The notes beneath the pieces were generated by a model. That model ran no database searches, was not told the DNA's origin, and saw only the letters and a program-made list of their open reading frames with translations. Of a DNA stretch of 64,000 nucleotides, positions 1 through 9,184 are shown in pieces. A program made the translations under genes and the position numbers. Location of the stretch: the NCBI GenBank assembly GCA_017559135.1, contig JAFYSZ010000006.1, positions 62,001 through 126,000 of the forward strand, written 5' to 3'. Positions within the stretch are counted from its first letter, which is position 1. Every line of letters starts with the position of its first letter. The stretch comes from Bacteroidales bacterium (GTDB lineage Bacteria > Bacteroidota > Bacteroidia > Bacteroidales > P3).

Positions 1-1260
1 TTGCCTAATGTATCAGAAACTTATCAAATAGCATTTAAATTAGTTGGTCAATATGCAAACGGAGCAGCTATTGATGCAGTATATGTTTACAATTCAGAAG
101 GAGAACCAGGCGGAAACCCAGATCCAGACCCTGAACCAGAACCTTGCGATGCACCAACAGCCCTTTCAGCAAACAATATCACACAAACAAGTGCAGATAT
201 TACTTGGAACGGAACAGCATCAACATACGAATTTAAGTTGAATGGTGGCACAGCAGAAACACTTACAACTACAACAAAAGCATTGACAGGTTTAACAGCA
301 AATACAGCTTACACAGTAGAAGTAAGAGCAATATGTGAAGACCAACAATCAGCATGGGTAACAACAACCTTCACAACCCTTGAAGAAGTTCCAGAAATCG
401 TAGCACCAGTTGTAACAACAACAGAAGCAACATCAGTAACTCACGAAAGTGCAATCCTAAACGGAACAATCACAGCAGGCAGTGAAGAAATTACAGCACA
501 AGGATTCCGTTACAAAACAGCAACAGCAAGCGAATGGATTGAAGTTTCAGCAACAGGCACAACAATTTCTGCAACAGTAAACAACCTAACAGCAGAAACA
601 GCTTACGTATTCAAAGCCTTTGCAACAACAGCAAGCGGCACAGTTGAAGGAACAGAAATGACCTTCACAACAATAGCAGCACCAATCGTGATAGTATTAG
701 GAGAAGTAAGCACACAACCAGCAACAGAAATAGGAAACACATCAGCAACCTTGAATGGAGCATTGGTAAGTGCAGGCGAATCTGAAAACTACACAGTAGG
801 ATTTGCATTAGCAACCGTAGCAGAATTTGCATTAGAAGATGCAGGAGTACAAAACATTACTGCAACTCTAACAGACAACACATTTGCTGCAACAGTTAAT
901 GACTTAATAGAAGGACAAACATATTTCTATCGTGCATACATCACAAACGAAGCAGGCACAGCATACGGAACAGTAGAAACCTTCACACTATTAGGCTTAA
1001 CTGATGCCGTAGCAAACCAAATAGCAGTTCAACTTTACCCTAATCCAGTAAGCGACAACGCAACATTAGACATCAACGGATTGAACCAAGATGCTAAGAT
1101 AGTAATCAGCGACTTACAAGGAAGAATCCTAAGTCAAGACAACATCAACGCAGGCACAACACGTTACACATTAAATGTTAGCGAAATGGCAAGCGGAGTT
1201 TACTACATCAGAATCATCACTGACAATGTAGTAAATACACAAAAATTGATAGTAGAATAA
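1..1260 (+). CDS. T9SS-exported fibronectin type III repeat protein, C-terminal part
   Basis: This is the C-terminal end of a large secreted protein; the reading frame is open at base 1, so the true start lies outside the window. The first ~33 residues look like the end of a beta-sandwich adhesion or carbohydrate-binding domain. A short linker rich in Asp, Pro and Glu follows (about 34-47). Then come three fibronectin type III-like domains (about 48-130, 136-228 and 234-330). The last ~77 residues are a type A T9SS sorting domain: LYPNPVSDNATLDI, a central SDLQGR motif, then GVYYIRI and a final KLIVE. Such domains direct outer-membrane passage and surface anchoring in Bacteroidota. Codons are unusually A/C-rich (many aca, gca, aac), consistent with repeat-driven composition. 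The ligand or enzymatic activity of the missing N-terminus is unknown. Confidence 0.9.
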   Translation: MPNVSETYQIAFKLVGQYANGAAIDAVYVYNSEGEPGGNPDPDPEPEPCDAPTALSANNITQTSADITWNGTASTYEFKLNGGTAETLTTTTKALTGLTANTAYTVEVRAICEDQQSAWVTTTFTTLEEVPEIVAPVVTTTEATSVTHESAILNGTITAGSEEITAQGFRYKTATASEWIEVSATGTTISATVNNLTAETAYVFKAFATTASGTVEGTEMTFTTIAAPIVIVLGEVSTQPATEIGNTSATLNGALVSAGESENYTVGFALATVAEFALEDAGVQNITATLTDNTFAATVNDLIEGQTYFYRAYITNEAGTAYGTVETFTLLGLTDAVANQIAVQLYPNPVSDNATLDINGLNQDAKIVISDLQGRILSQDNINAGTTRYTLNVSEMASGVYYIRIITDNVVNTQKLIVE

Positions 1261-1282
1261 AGATTCTAAAATCAAAATAACC

Positions 1283-1319
1283 AAAAGGGCGGCTCAAACA
1301 AAGGGCCGCCCTTTTTTTT
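1283..1319 (+). terminator. Rho-independent terminator
   Basis: GGGCGGC (1287-1293) pairs with GCCGCCC (1305-1311), extended by four A-T pairs and followed by a run of T. It ends the transcript of the fibronectin-repeat gene 23 bases after its stop codon. Confidence 0.92.
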
Positions 1320-1330
1320 CTATGATTTAC

Positions 1331-1390
1331 AGAAATATTTCATAGAGTTAGAAAATTATTTCATAGAGTAAAAAAAATATTTCTTTGATT
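1331..1390. repeat. 21-bp-period AT repeat array, three units
   Basis: Three C-starting sites, CATAG at 1341, CATAG at 1362 and CTTTG at 1383, are exactly 21 bases apart. Between them lie A/T cores AGAAATATTT, AGAAAATTATTT and AAAAAATATTT. This is an intergenic member of the repeat family seen at 13.26, 14.49, 18.8, 28.28, 34.85, 37.2, 50.23 and 62.58 kb. The 314-base gap from 1261 to 1574 holds only the terminator, this array, an AT-rich stretch and the iterons at 1471. Confidence 0.8.
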
Positions 1391-1470
1391 TTTTAAAAAA
1401 TTCAAAAAATGTATAATCCTATTATATTATCTATTTTTATTTATTACTATATTATAATTTATTATTATAT

Positions 1471-1527
1471 AACAAAATGTTAAGTGAAATTAACAAAATG
1501 TTAAGTTTGCTTGATAAAATGTTAAGT
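1471..1527. repeat. Three 21-bp-spaced direct repeats (iteron-like)
   Basis: The 12-mer AAAATGTTAAGT occurs three times, at 1474, 1495 and 1516, exactly 21 bases (two helical turns) apart, so all copies face the same side of the DNA. The spacer bases differ. The array lies ~50 bases beyond the stop codon of the small HTH protein encoded on the minus strand. It resembles a cooperative protein-binding array or replication iteron. The function is inferred from spacing only. Confidence 0.7.
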
Positions 1528-1574
1528 TTTTTTCTACATTGTGGAGGGTTTAGATACACTTGTTCAATGGGTTT

Positions 1575-1922
1575 TTACAATGATGGTTTTTGTTCTACAA
1601 AGGAGTAGTCAAGGAAGCTATCGTTGAAATAGATTGTATTGTCGTGTTTGTAGAGTATAGGTAGATATGTTCGGCAGTGTATGGTATCAAATATTGTTTT
1701 GAGACTTCTGCTGATTTGTTCTTGACTCATGCCTAATAGATTGCCTAATGAGACTTGGCTTCCGTAGTATCCTTGCTCGCCAAAGCCTCTTATGTAAAAG
1801 ATTATTAGTAATTCGGAATAAGATGGCTTTCTATTTAAATCTTTTCCTGAGCGGGCAAATGATTTAATGTATTGAAAGACTTCCCAATCGATTATTGTAA
1901 AGTTTTTGTTTTTCTTGTCCAT
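1575..1922 (-). CDS. Small helix-turn-helix DNA-binding protein
   Basis: A 115-residue protein with no assigned role. Residues about 55-80 (SQVSLGNLLGMSQEQISRSL) read as a helix-turn-helix of the winged type, with a recognition-helix-like segment and no other domain. A good promoter on the same strand (TATCTTTG, 1953-1960) gives a ~23-base leader, which supports the start at 1922. It stands alone between an exported-protein gene and a broken ATPase gene. Three 21-bp-spaced repeats just beyond its 3' end could be its binding site. It could be a transcription regulator or a remnant of a plasmid-type replication initiator. Only the HTH assignment is drawn from the sequence. Confidence 0.6.
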   Translation of the reverse strand: MDKKNKNFTIIDWEVFQYIKSFARSGKDLNRKPSYSELLIIFYIRGFGEQGYYGSQVSLGNLLGMSQEQISRSLKTIFDTIHCRTYLPILYKHDNTIYFNDSFLDYSFVEQKPSL

Positions 1923-1952
1923 AAATGATTTTTTTAAATTGGTTAGATGTTA

Positions 1953-1960
1953 CAAAGATA
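1953..1960 (-). promoter_or_regulatory. Promoter -7 element for the HTH gene
   Basis: TATCTTTG on the minus strand matches the Bacteroidota TAnnTTTG box, 31 bases upstream of the ATG at 1922. The -33 region is poor. Confidence 0.6.
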
Positions 1961-2125
1961 CAAAAAATATATTACATTGATTGCTCTATGTAGAATTGCA
2001 AGAGAGTAATGATATTGTTGAAGAGGTGTTGAATTTTTTTTGTTTGTTTGTATTGTTGGTTTAAAAACTTTCTTTATTTTTGTTGAATAAAAATGCGTAT
2101 ATACGCAATAATATTCAGTTATGTT

Positions 2126-3098
2126 ATGGAGATAAAGCGAGATTTATACTTAAACAAACTCATAATGAGTATGCACAACGGAATGATAAAGATTGTAACC
2201 GGAATCCGTCGTTGTGGAAAGTCGTATTTGCTTTTCAATATTTAGAGGTCGTGGTGATGAAATAAAGGTTGCACCCTTATCATTTAGCGAATATTTCTCC
2301 GTGTTTAATGGTTCTAAGCAAGAGGCAATGGAAGAGTATTTGACTTTTGGGGGACTTCCAAAGATTGCAACAATGCGAGGTAATGAAGAAAAGATGAAAT
2401 ATCTTCAAACCCTCTTTAAGAAAACATATATTACAGATATATTAGAGAGATATAAAATTAAGAACGAAGAAGAGTTGGAGGAACTTATAAATATTCTTGC
2501 TTCTTCAATCGGAGGGCTTATCAATCCAAATAAATTGGTGAAAACTTTTAAGTCGGTAAAGAATGTCTCAATTTCTCCCAATACATTGAGCTTTTATCTT
2601 GAAATACTACAAGAGGTTTTTATGGTAGAAAAATCTATACGCTACGATATTAAAGGAAAGAAATATATAGATACTCCTGCAAAGTATTACTTTGCTGATT
2701 TGGGTTTGCGTAATGCTCGTATTAATTTTCGTCAATATGAAGTAACTCACTTAATGGAGAATCTGATTTATAATGAACTTCGTGTTCGTGAATTATTTGT
2801 TGATGCTGGGGTTGTAGTGGTAAATACAAAAGATGAAGAAGGAAAGAGTCAGCGTAAACAATTAGAGGTAGATTTTGTGTGTAATCAAGGTAGTAAGCGT
2901 TGTTATATACAATCGGCATTGCGATTGCCAAACGAAGAAAAACGAGAGCAAGAATTACGCTCGTTAATGAATATATCGGATAACTTTCAAAAGTTTATAA
3001 TTACCGAAGATCCGATAAAACGTTATCAAGACGAAAATGGTGTCGTGTTTATGAATATTTATGAATTTTTGCTTGATAAGGAAAGTTTGAAGGTCTAA
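2126..3098 (+). pseudogene. DUF4143 AAA ATPase, broken by internal deletion
   Basis: This is a decayed copy of the ATPase encoded intact at 35933-37189. Reading from ATG 2126 gives the N-terminus with the P-loop GIRRCGKS, ending at TAG 2243-2245. The rest (FRGRGDEIKVAPLSFSEYF onward, including the DUF4143 domain) continues in another frame from 2214 to 3098. Relative to the intact paralogue, about 281 bp between the P-loop and the FRGRG motif is missing, removing Walker B. Since 281 is not a multiple of three, the frame shifts. ATTT flanks the missing segment on both sides in the paralogue, which suggests deletion at a microhomology. A GTG at 2214 could start the C-terminal part, but that product would lack the P-loop. 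Confidence 0.85.
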
Positions 3099-3146
3099 AT
3101 CAATGATTATTTATTGTTTTTAGCAATAGATATTTAATTATTTCGT

Positions 3147-3154
3147 TATCTTTG
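3147..3154 (+). promoter_or_regulatory. Promoter -7 element for the P-type ATPase
   Basis: TATCTTTG, followed by GC, lies 26 bases before the ATG at 3180 and fits the Bacteroidota TAnnTTTG box. A clear TTTG at -33 is not seen. Confidence 0.65.
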
Positions 3155-3179
3155 CGTGTTAATTTAATTAGAAAAGAAA

Positions 3180-5867
3180 ATGATAACAAACTATCAAGGT
3201 TTATCTGATAAAGAGGTTTTAGAAAGTAGGGCAAAGCATGGTGAGAATATTCTTACTCCTGCAAAGAAAGTGCCTTTATGGAAGAAGTTTTTGGAGAAAT
3301 TCAAAGATCCAATGATAATTGTCTTGTTGATTGCAGGGGCTTTGTCAATTGGAATTTCGTTTTATGAATATTTTTCGGGTGCTAAGGGATTTAGTGTCTT
3401 TTTTGAACCTGTTGGAATTTTTGTTGCTATTTTTCTTGCAACGGGATTGGCTTTTATTTTTGAACTTAGAGCCGATAGACAATTCGAGGTTTTGAATAAG
3501 GTGAACGATGACGAAATTGTAAAGGTGATACGCAACGGCAAAACCACAGAGGTTGCAAAGAAAGATGTGGTTGTGGGCGATATTGTCAAGATTACAAACG
3601 GAGATGAAGTGCCTGCTGATGCGGAATTGTTGGAAAGTAGTTCTTTAAAGATAGATGAGTCGAGCCTTACAGGAGAACCGATTTGCGAAAAAACGACTAT
3701 TGAGGCTGATTTTGATAAAGAGGCTACTTTTGCTTCAAATCACGTGATGAAAGGCACAAAGGTAATGGAAGGACACGGCATTTGTAGAGTGTTTGCAGTG
3801 GGAGATAACACCGAAAACGGAAAAGTGTTCACTGCTGCACAGATTGATTCAAGTGTTCGTACGCCTTTGAATGAGCAATTAGATAAATTGGGTTCGCTTG
3901 TCTCAAAACTTGGATATGCAATAGCTGGTTTGATTGTTGTGGGAAGACTTTTGCTTTATTTTACTTCTGGTGTAGAGTTTGAGTTAATGGGATTTCTTTC
4001 TTATTTGTTGCAAACCTGTATGATTGCTGTTACTTTGATTGTGGTTTCTGTGCCTGAGGGTTTGCCAATGGCGGTTACTTTGGCTTTGGCTTACAGTATG
4101 CAAAAGATGTTAAAGACAAATAACCTTGTTCGTAAGATGCACGCTTGCGAAACAATGGGTGCTACTTCTGTTATCTGCACTGACAAAACCGGTACGCTTA
4201 CTCAAAATCAAATGACAGTTTATCAAACAAAATTCTTTTCACTTCCTGAACAAAAACTTGCAGATGATAGATATTCTGTTTTGATAAAAGAAGGAATAGC
4301 TGTCAATTCTACTGCTTCTTTGGATTTAAGCGAAGAAAAACCAAAGGTTATTGGAAATCCAACCGAGGGTGCTTTGCTTCTTTGGTTAAGAGAAAATGGA
4401 GTTGATTACTCTCCTTTGAAAAGAAGCGTTGATGTAAAAGAGGAAATACCTTTTTCAACCGAAAGAAAGTTTATGGCGACTTTGGTTTACTCTCCATTGT
4501 TAGAAAAAAATGTTCTTTACGTTAAGGGAGCACCGGAAATTGTTCACGCAATGTGTTGCTCAACTTGTGAAAATGTTTCAAAAGAAGAAATAGACTCTAC
4601 TTTGCTTGGCTATCAATCACAAGCAATGCGTACTTTGGGCTTTGCTTACAAGATTGTTGAAGAAGGCGAGGAGGTAATCAAAGATTCAAAGGTTGTTGCA
4701 AAGGGATTAGAGTTTTTAGGCATTGTTGCAATTTCGGACCCTGTTAGAAAAGAAGTGCCACAAGCAATAAGAGATTGTATTTCGGCAGGAATAAATATAA
4801 AAATCGTTACAGGAGACACCACAGGCACAGCAAAGGAAATTGGACGTCAAGTAGGACTTTGGCAAGAGGGCGATGGAGAAAGAAATATCATTACAGGACC
4901 AGAATTTGCTGCACTTAGCGATGAAGAATTAAGAGAAAGAATTTTGGATTTCAAGATTATTTCTCGTGCAAGACCTATGGATAAGAAACGATTGGTAGAA
5001 ACTCTTCAAGAATTAGGTCAAGTGGTTGCTGTAACCGGTGATGGAACAAACGATGCTCCTGCTTTGAAGGCTGCACACGTTGGTTTGTCGATGGGAGATG
5101 GTACTTCGGTTGCAAAAGAAGCAAGTGATATTACAATAATTGACAGTTCTTTTGAATCAATCGGCAGAGCGGTTATGTGGGGACGTTCTTTATATCAAAA
5201 TATTCAAAGATTTATTCTCTTCCAAATGACAGTCAATGTTGCAGCTTGCTTGATTGTTTTGGTGGGAGCCTTTATGGGAACAGAATCTCCGCTAACGGTT
5301 ACTCAAATGCTTTGGGTGAACTTGATTATGGATACTTTTGCTGCAATGGCTTTGGCTTCGCTTCCTCCGACTCAAAAGGTGATGAAAGACAAACCAAGAG
5401 ATAGAAAAGACTTTATTATAAACAAATTTATGCGTTGGGCAATACTTGGCACAGGTGCTTTATTCTTTGCAGGTTTGTTTGTATTGCTTTGGGTTTTCCA
5501 ACACGTAGATATTCACTCTTTGAGCGAACTTTGTACTCAAACCTTTACTAATGATGGACATTTAAATAGATATGAAGAAAGTTTGTTCTTTACTATATTT
5601 GTAATGCTACAATTCTGGAATATGTTTAACGCTCGTGCATACAAGACAGGACGTTCAGCCTTTAACTTCAAGGATTGTGAAAGTTTTGGATTGATTGCCT
5701 TGATTATAGTCTTAGGTCAAGTCTTGATAGTAAGCTTTGGAGGTGAAATGTTTAATGTTACTCCTTTGTGTTGGCAAGATTGGTTGATTGTAATCTTTGG
5801 AACATCAATTGTTCTTTGGATTGGCGAGTTGTTTAGATTGATTAACAGACTTAAACTTAAAAAATAG
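3180..5867 (+). CDS. Calcium-type P-type ATPase (PMCA-like)
   Basis: A membrane pump that uses ATP to move cations, most likely Ca2+, out of the cytoplasm. The 895-residue length is typical. Visible parts are an N-terminal actuator region with SLTGEP (about 161-167), the PEGLP membrane motif of Ca2+/Na+,K+ pumps (about 291-295), the phosphorylation motif DKTGTLT with Asp335, and the hinge TGDGTNDAP (about 619-627). A C-terminal group of membrane helices follows. The PEGLP and P-domain sequences place it with type II pumps rather than heavy-metal pumps (no CPC). It has its own promoter at 3147. It is followed after two bases by tcdA, so the genes are probably cotranscribed. Ca2+ as the substrate is inferred from family. 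Confidence 0.92.
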   Translation: MITNYQGLSDKEVLESRAKHGENILTPAKKVPLWKKFLEKFKDPMIIVLLIAGALSIGISFYEYFSGAKGFSVFFEPVGIFVAIFLATGLAFIFELRADRQFEVLNKVNDDEIVKVIRNGKTTEVAKKDVVVGDIVKITNGDEVPADAELLESSSLKIDESSLTGEPICEKTTIEADFDKEATFASNHVMKGTKVMEGHGICRVFAVGDNTENGKVFTAAQIDSSVRTPLNEQLDKLGSLVSKLGYAIAGLIVVGRLLLYFTSGVEFELMGFLSYLLQTCMIAVTLIVVSVPEGLPMAVTLALAYSMQKMLKTNNLVRKMHACETMGATSVICTDKTGTLTQNQMTVYQTKFFSLPEQKLADDRYSVLIKEGIAVNSTASLDLSEEKPKVIGNPTEGALLLWLRENGVDYSPLKRSVDVKEEIPFSTERKFMATLVYSPLLEKNVLYVKGAPEIVHAMCCSTCENVSKEEIDSTLLGYQSQAMRTLGFAYKIVEEGEEVIKDSKVVAKGLEFLGIVAISDPVRKEVPQAIRDCISAGINIKIVTGDTTGTAKEIGRQVGLWQEGDGERNIITGPEFAALSDEELRERILDFKIISRARPMDKKRLVETLQELGQVVAVTGDGTNDAPALKAAHVGLSMGDGTSVAKEASDITIIDSSFESIGRAVMWGRSLYQNIQRFILFQMTVNVAACLIVLVGAFMGTESPLTVTQMLWVNLIMDTFAAMALASLPPTQKVMKDKPRDRKDFIINKFMRWAILGTGALFFAGLFVLLWVFQHVDIHSLSELCTQTFTNDGHLNRYEESLFFTIFVMLQFWNMFNARAYKTGRSAFNFKDCESFGLIALIIVLGQVLIVSFGGEMFNVTPLCWQDWLIVIFGTSIVLWIGELFRLINRLKLKK

Positions 5868-5869
5868 AA

Positions 5870-6637
5870 ATGTTTTCTCGTACCGAATTACTTTTAGGTC
5901 GTGAGGCAATAGAGAAATTGCAACAAGCCTCTATTCTCATCGTGGGACTTGGTGGGGTAGGGGCGTATGTTGCAGAAATGTTGTGCAGAGCAGGAGTAGG
6001 AAAACTTACTTTGGTTGATGGCGATACGGTGAGTGAAAGTAATAAAAACAGACAACTTTTAGCACTTTCTTCAACCGTTGGCAAGAATAAGACCGATGTA
6101 TTGAAGCAACGTTTAGAAGATATAAATCCAAATATAGAAATCGTAATACATACAGAGTTTCTTAGAGATGAAAGTATGATTTCGCTTTTAGAGAACAATA
6201 AGTTTGATTACGTTGTTGATGCAATAGACACCCTTTCTCCAAAAGTTTTTTTAGCGGCTTGGGCAGTTTATTTTGATATTCCAATAGTTAGTTCTATGGG
6301 AAGCGGAGGAAAAATAGATACTCAGCAAATAGAAATAGCAGATATTTCAAAGACTTATAATTGTGCATTAGCCAGAATGATGAGAAAGAAGTTGCATAAA
6401 TTAAAAGTGTATGAAAATATAATAGCAGTGTTTTCGCCCGAAGAGGTTTCAAAGGATTGTGTTGTGGAACAAAGAAGCGAAAACAAATTGTCTAATGTAG
6501 GAACAATATCTTATATGCCTGCAATGTTTGGTTGCACAATAGCAAGTGTGGTTATTAGAGAACTAATAGGCATAGAGGTAATAAAAAGAAAGAATAATGG
6601 AAGGAATGATAGAAGTGTTTTGCAGAAATACAGATAG
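5870..6637 (+). CDS. tcdA: tRNA threonylcarbamoyladenosine dehydratase (TcdA/ThiF family)
   Basis: An E1-like, ATP-dependent enzyme. In this family it converts the t6A base next to the tRNA anticodon into its cyclic form ct6A. The 255 residues show the dinucleotide-binding loop VGLGGVG (25-31), the acidic strand LVDGD, and SNKNRQLLAL, which fits the arginine and asparagine positions that bind ATP. The sequence AIDTLSPKVFLAAWA and the later SMGSGGK resemble YgdL/CsdL proteins more than MoeB or ThiF; no CxxC zinc pairs are seen. The gene follows the P-type ATPase by two bases and overlaps the next gene by 41 bases. It could act on another substrate of the ThiF family. Confidence 0.82.
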   Translation: MFSRTELLLGREAIEKLQQASILIVGLGGVGAYVAEMLCRAGVGKLTLVDGDTVSESNKNRQLLALSSTVGKNKTDVLKQRLEDINPNIEIVIHTEFLRDESMISLLENNKFDYVVDAIDTLSPKVFLAAWAVYFDIPIVSSMGSGGKIDTQQIEIADISKTYNCALARMMRKKLHKLKVYENIIAVFSPEEVSKDCVVEQRSENKLSNVGTISYMPAMFGCTIASVVIRELIGIEVIKRKNNGRNDRSVLQKYR

Positions 6638-8240
6638 ACGCTTTTTGGTGCCTTGTGGTGCTGACTTAAAAGAGGTTTTGAAGTATTCGCAATTGGAAAA
6701 TGAAGAAAGAATTTTGGGAGCTTTGGTAAACAACAAAGTTCAAAGTATGAATTACAAAATATATACTCCAAGAGAAGTAGAGTTTTTTGATTATAATTCT
6801 TCTTTTGGTAGAAGAATGTATGCTTTGAGTTTGATGTTTGTTCTCTATAAAGCAACAAAAGAAGTATGTCCTCAGTATGAAATCTGTATTCAACACTCTA
6901 TGAATGACGGATATTATGTTGAGTTTGAAAATTCGGAAGTTAATCTTGTGGAACTCTTGCCTGTGATTCTTGAAAAGATGAAAGAAATTGTAAAGGCAGA
7001 TATTAAATTTCAGCGAGAATTGATTCCTACAAACAAGGCAGTGGAATTGTTTAAGAAAGTGGGAATGAACGAAAAGGCAGACTTGCTTTCTTGTAGCAAA
7101 CGTTTGTATGCAAATGTTGATATTTTAGATGGTACTGTTAATTCTTTCTTTTTTGATTTAGTTCCTTCTACTTCTTATTTAAAAGTCTTTGATTTATATC
7201 CTTACAACAAAGGAATGATTCTTCAACTGCCTACAAAAAATCATAGAGAGAGTGATAAATTGTTTTCAGTCTTTCAAGAACATAAACAATGGTTGAAGGT
7301 TTTGAATACTCCTTTTGTTTCGGATTTGAATAAGGTTGTTTCTGCAAAGAAGGAAAATGAATTGATTCAAGTCAGTGAGGCATTGCACGAAAAGAAGTAT
7401 GCTCAAATTGCAGACGAAATCAACAAAAGAGAAGAGAAAGTAAAACTTGTGCTTTTGGCAGGGCCTTCTTCTTCGGGAAAGACAACCTCTTGCAGAAGAA
7501 TCTCTACACAACTTTCGGTTTTAGGCTACAATCCTATTCAGATTTCACTTGATGATTATTTTGTAAATAGGGAATACACTCCAAAAGATGAGAATGGAGA
7601 TTATGATTTTGAGTGTTTTGAGGCCTTGGATACAGAATTCTTTGTTTATCAAATGAAAGAGTTGATAAAAGGCAATAAAGTGAGCTTGCCAAGGTTTAAT
7701 TTCCTTACAGGACAAAGAGAAGAAACTAATCAAGTGCTTCAAATGAAGGAAAATTCCATTCTTATAATTGAAGGAATACATGCTTTGAATCCTCGATTAA
7801 CAGAAAGCATAGATGATAAGTATAAATACAAGGTGTTTGTTTCGGCTTTGACACAAGTAGCCTTAGATAAACACAACCTTATTTCAACCTCCGACAATAG
7901 ATTGATAAGAAGAATTGTGAGAGATAATAATTATAGAGGATATTCTGCTGAGGATACAATAATGCGTTGGGATAGTGTTCGCTCGGGAGAAGAAAAGCAT
8001 ATTTTCCCTTATCAAGAAAATGCCGATATTATTTTCAATTCTTCACTTTTATATGAAATTGGACTTTTGAAACCAATAGTTGAGCCTTTGCTTATGGAGG
8101 TTGGACAAAATTCTCCTGCATACGCTGAGGCTAAAAGATTGCAAACATTTTTAGCAAACTTTAAATCATTTCACTCCGATTTTATTCCTCCAACTTCAAT
8201 TATGAGAGAATTTTTAGGCGGTAGTAGTTTTAATTATTAG
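6597..8240 (+). CDS. Uridine kinase-like nucleoside kinase with TGS/ThrRS-like N-terminus
   Basis: A 547-residue cytoplasmic protein. The first ~60 residues resemble a TGS domain, and about 60-250 resemble the second additional domain of threonyl-tRNA synthetase. The remainder is a uridine kinase/phosphoribulokinase-type P-loop domain (LAGPSSSGKTT at about 286-296, then ISLDDYFVN and IIEGIHALNP). This arrangement is widespread in Bacteroidota and Firmicutes and is annotated as a nucleoside kinase; the natural substrate is not settled. The start overlaps tcdA by 41 bases. An ATG nine bases downstream (6606) is an alternative. It is probably cotranscribed with the ATPase and tcdA. Confidence 0.85.
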   Translation: MEGMIEVFCRNTDRRFLVPCGADLKEVLKYSQLENEERILGALVNNKVQSMNYKIYTPREVEFFDYNSSFGRRMYALSLMFVLYKATKEVCPQYEICIQHSMNDGYYVEFENSEVNLVELLPVILEKMKEIVKADIKFQRELIPTNKAVELFKKVGMNEKADLLSCSKRLYANVDILDGTVNSFFFDLVPSTSYLKVFDLYPYNKGMILQLPTKNHRESDKLFSVFQEHKQWLKVLNTPFVSDLNKVVSAKKENELIQVSEALHEKKYAQIADEINKREEKVKLVLLAGPSSSGKTTSCRRISTQLSVLGYNPIQISLDDYFVNREYTPKDENGDYDFECFEALDTEFFVYQMKELIKGNKVSLPRFNFLTGQREETNQVLQMKENSILIIEGIHALNPRLTESIDDKYKYKVFVSALTQVALDKHNLISTSDNRLIRRIVRDNNYRGYSAEDTIMRWDSVRSGEEKHIFPYQENADIIFNSSLLYEIGLLKPIVEPLLMEVGQNSPAYAEAKRLQTFLANFKSFHSDFIPPTSIMREFLGGSSFNY

Positions 8241-8408
8241 GTCTTTGAAATAGGTTTAAAATTTTATGAATCAATAAATTAACTTAAAATGTTAATAACC
8301 TATGTTGAAAAAAGAGTGAAATAAAGTGTGAGTAATGAAAAAAAAGTAGTAATTTAGCACCCTCAATAGATAGAAATAGAGTAATAAATAACAAACATCA
8401 ATAACAAG

Positions 8409-9101
8409 ATGGAAGTAAAAAAATCAGACAAAGCGAACTTGGAGAAATCAAAAGGTATCTTCTTTCAATTAGGTTTGGTTATAGCTTTAGGAATCGTTAT
8501 TGTAGCATTCGAATGGAAGAGTTATGACAAAGAAGCTGAAGAAGTACAAATTACCCAAGTTGTTCAAGAAGTGGAAGAAATGGTAATCCAAACAAAAGCT
8601 GAGGAACCACCTCCACCACCAGAAGAACCACCACAAGCAGAAACAACAGAATTTGAAATTGTTGATGATGACCAAGAGTTAGAGAACGAGTTCAATATTG
8701 AAAGTTTTGAAAACACAACAAATGCTGACGTTTTCATTCCACAAGTTGAAATTGAAGAAGTAGAAGAGGAAAAAGAAGAAACAACTATCTTTACTGTTGT
8801 GGAAGAAAGTGCGATGTTCCCTGGCGGACAAGCAGAATTGATGAAATATCTTGCTCAAAACATCAAGTATCCTCAACAAGCAAGAGAAACAGGTACACAA
8901 GGATTAGTTTATGTTACTTTCGTTGTGGAAAAAGATGGCTCTTTGACAGACATAAAGATTCTAAGAGATATAGGATCTGGCTGTGGAGAAGAAGCAATCA
9001 GAGTTGTAAAATCAATGCCTAAGTGGAAGGCTGCAAAGCAAAGAGGAAAGGCTGTGAGAATGCAATTCAACTTACCTGTTAAGTTCACATTGGCTGGATA
9101 A
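8409..9101 (+). CDS. tonB: Energy transducer TonB
   Basis: Couples the proton gradient of the inner membrane to TonB-dependent outer-membrane receptors. The 230-residue protein has a short cytoplasmic N-terminus, one membrane segment (about 17-36), a periplasmic linker with a proline/glutamate stretch (PPPPPEEPP, about 66-74), and a C-terminal TonB domain (about 140-230). The C-terminal domain carries the FPGG, YVTFVVEKDGS and LPVKFTL segments typical of Bacteroidota TonB. No ExbB or ExbD lies next to it. Several TonB paralogues are usual in this phylum, so this may not be the main one. A strong terminator follows. Confidence 0.9.
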   Translation: MEVKKSDKANLEKSKGIFFQLGLVIALGIVIVAFEWKSYDKEAEEVQITQVVQEVEEMVIQTKAEEPPPPPEEPPQAETTEFEIVDDDQELENEFNIESFENTTNADVFIPQVEIEEVEEEKEETTIFTVVEESAMFPGGQAELMKYLAQNIKYPQQARETGTQGLVYVTFVVEKDGSLTDIKILRDIGSGCGEEAIRVVKSMPKWKAAKQRGKAVRMQFNLPVKFTLAG

Positions 9102-9131
9102 AAAAGAAAATTTAAATTAATAATACTTTTG

Positions 9132-9170
9132 GATATAGATTGTAATCAACGCAATCTATATCTTTTTTTT
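9132..9170 (+). terminator. Rho-independent terminator after tonB
   Basis: GATATAGATTG (9132-9142) pairs perfectly with CAATCTATATC (9152-9162) and is followed by eight T residues. Confidence 0.93.
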
Positions 9171-9184
9171 TGATTAAGAGTTTA

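Noticed and set aside
2080-2265. 61-residue frame before the ATPase pseudogene
   Set aside because: It runs out of frame through the P-loop region of the pseudogene; the true N-terminal frame starts at 2126.
3741-3752. CACGTG-containing sequences (also near 59130) as parS sites
   Set aside because: They lack the extended symmetrical flanks of parS and lie inside coding genes; nothing near parAB matches.
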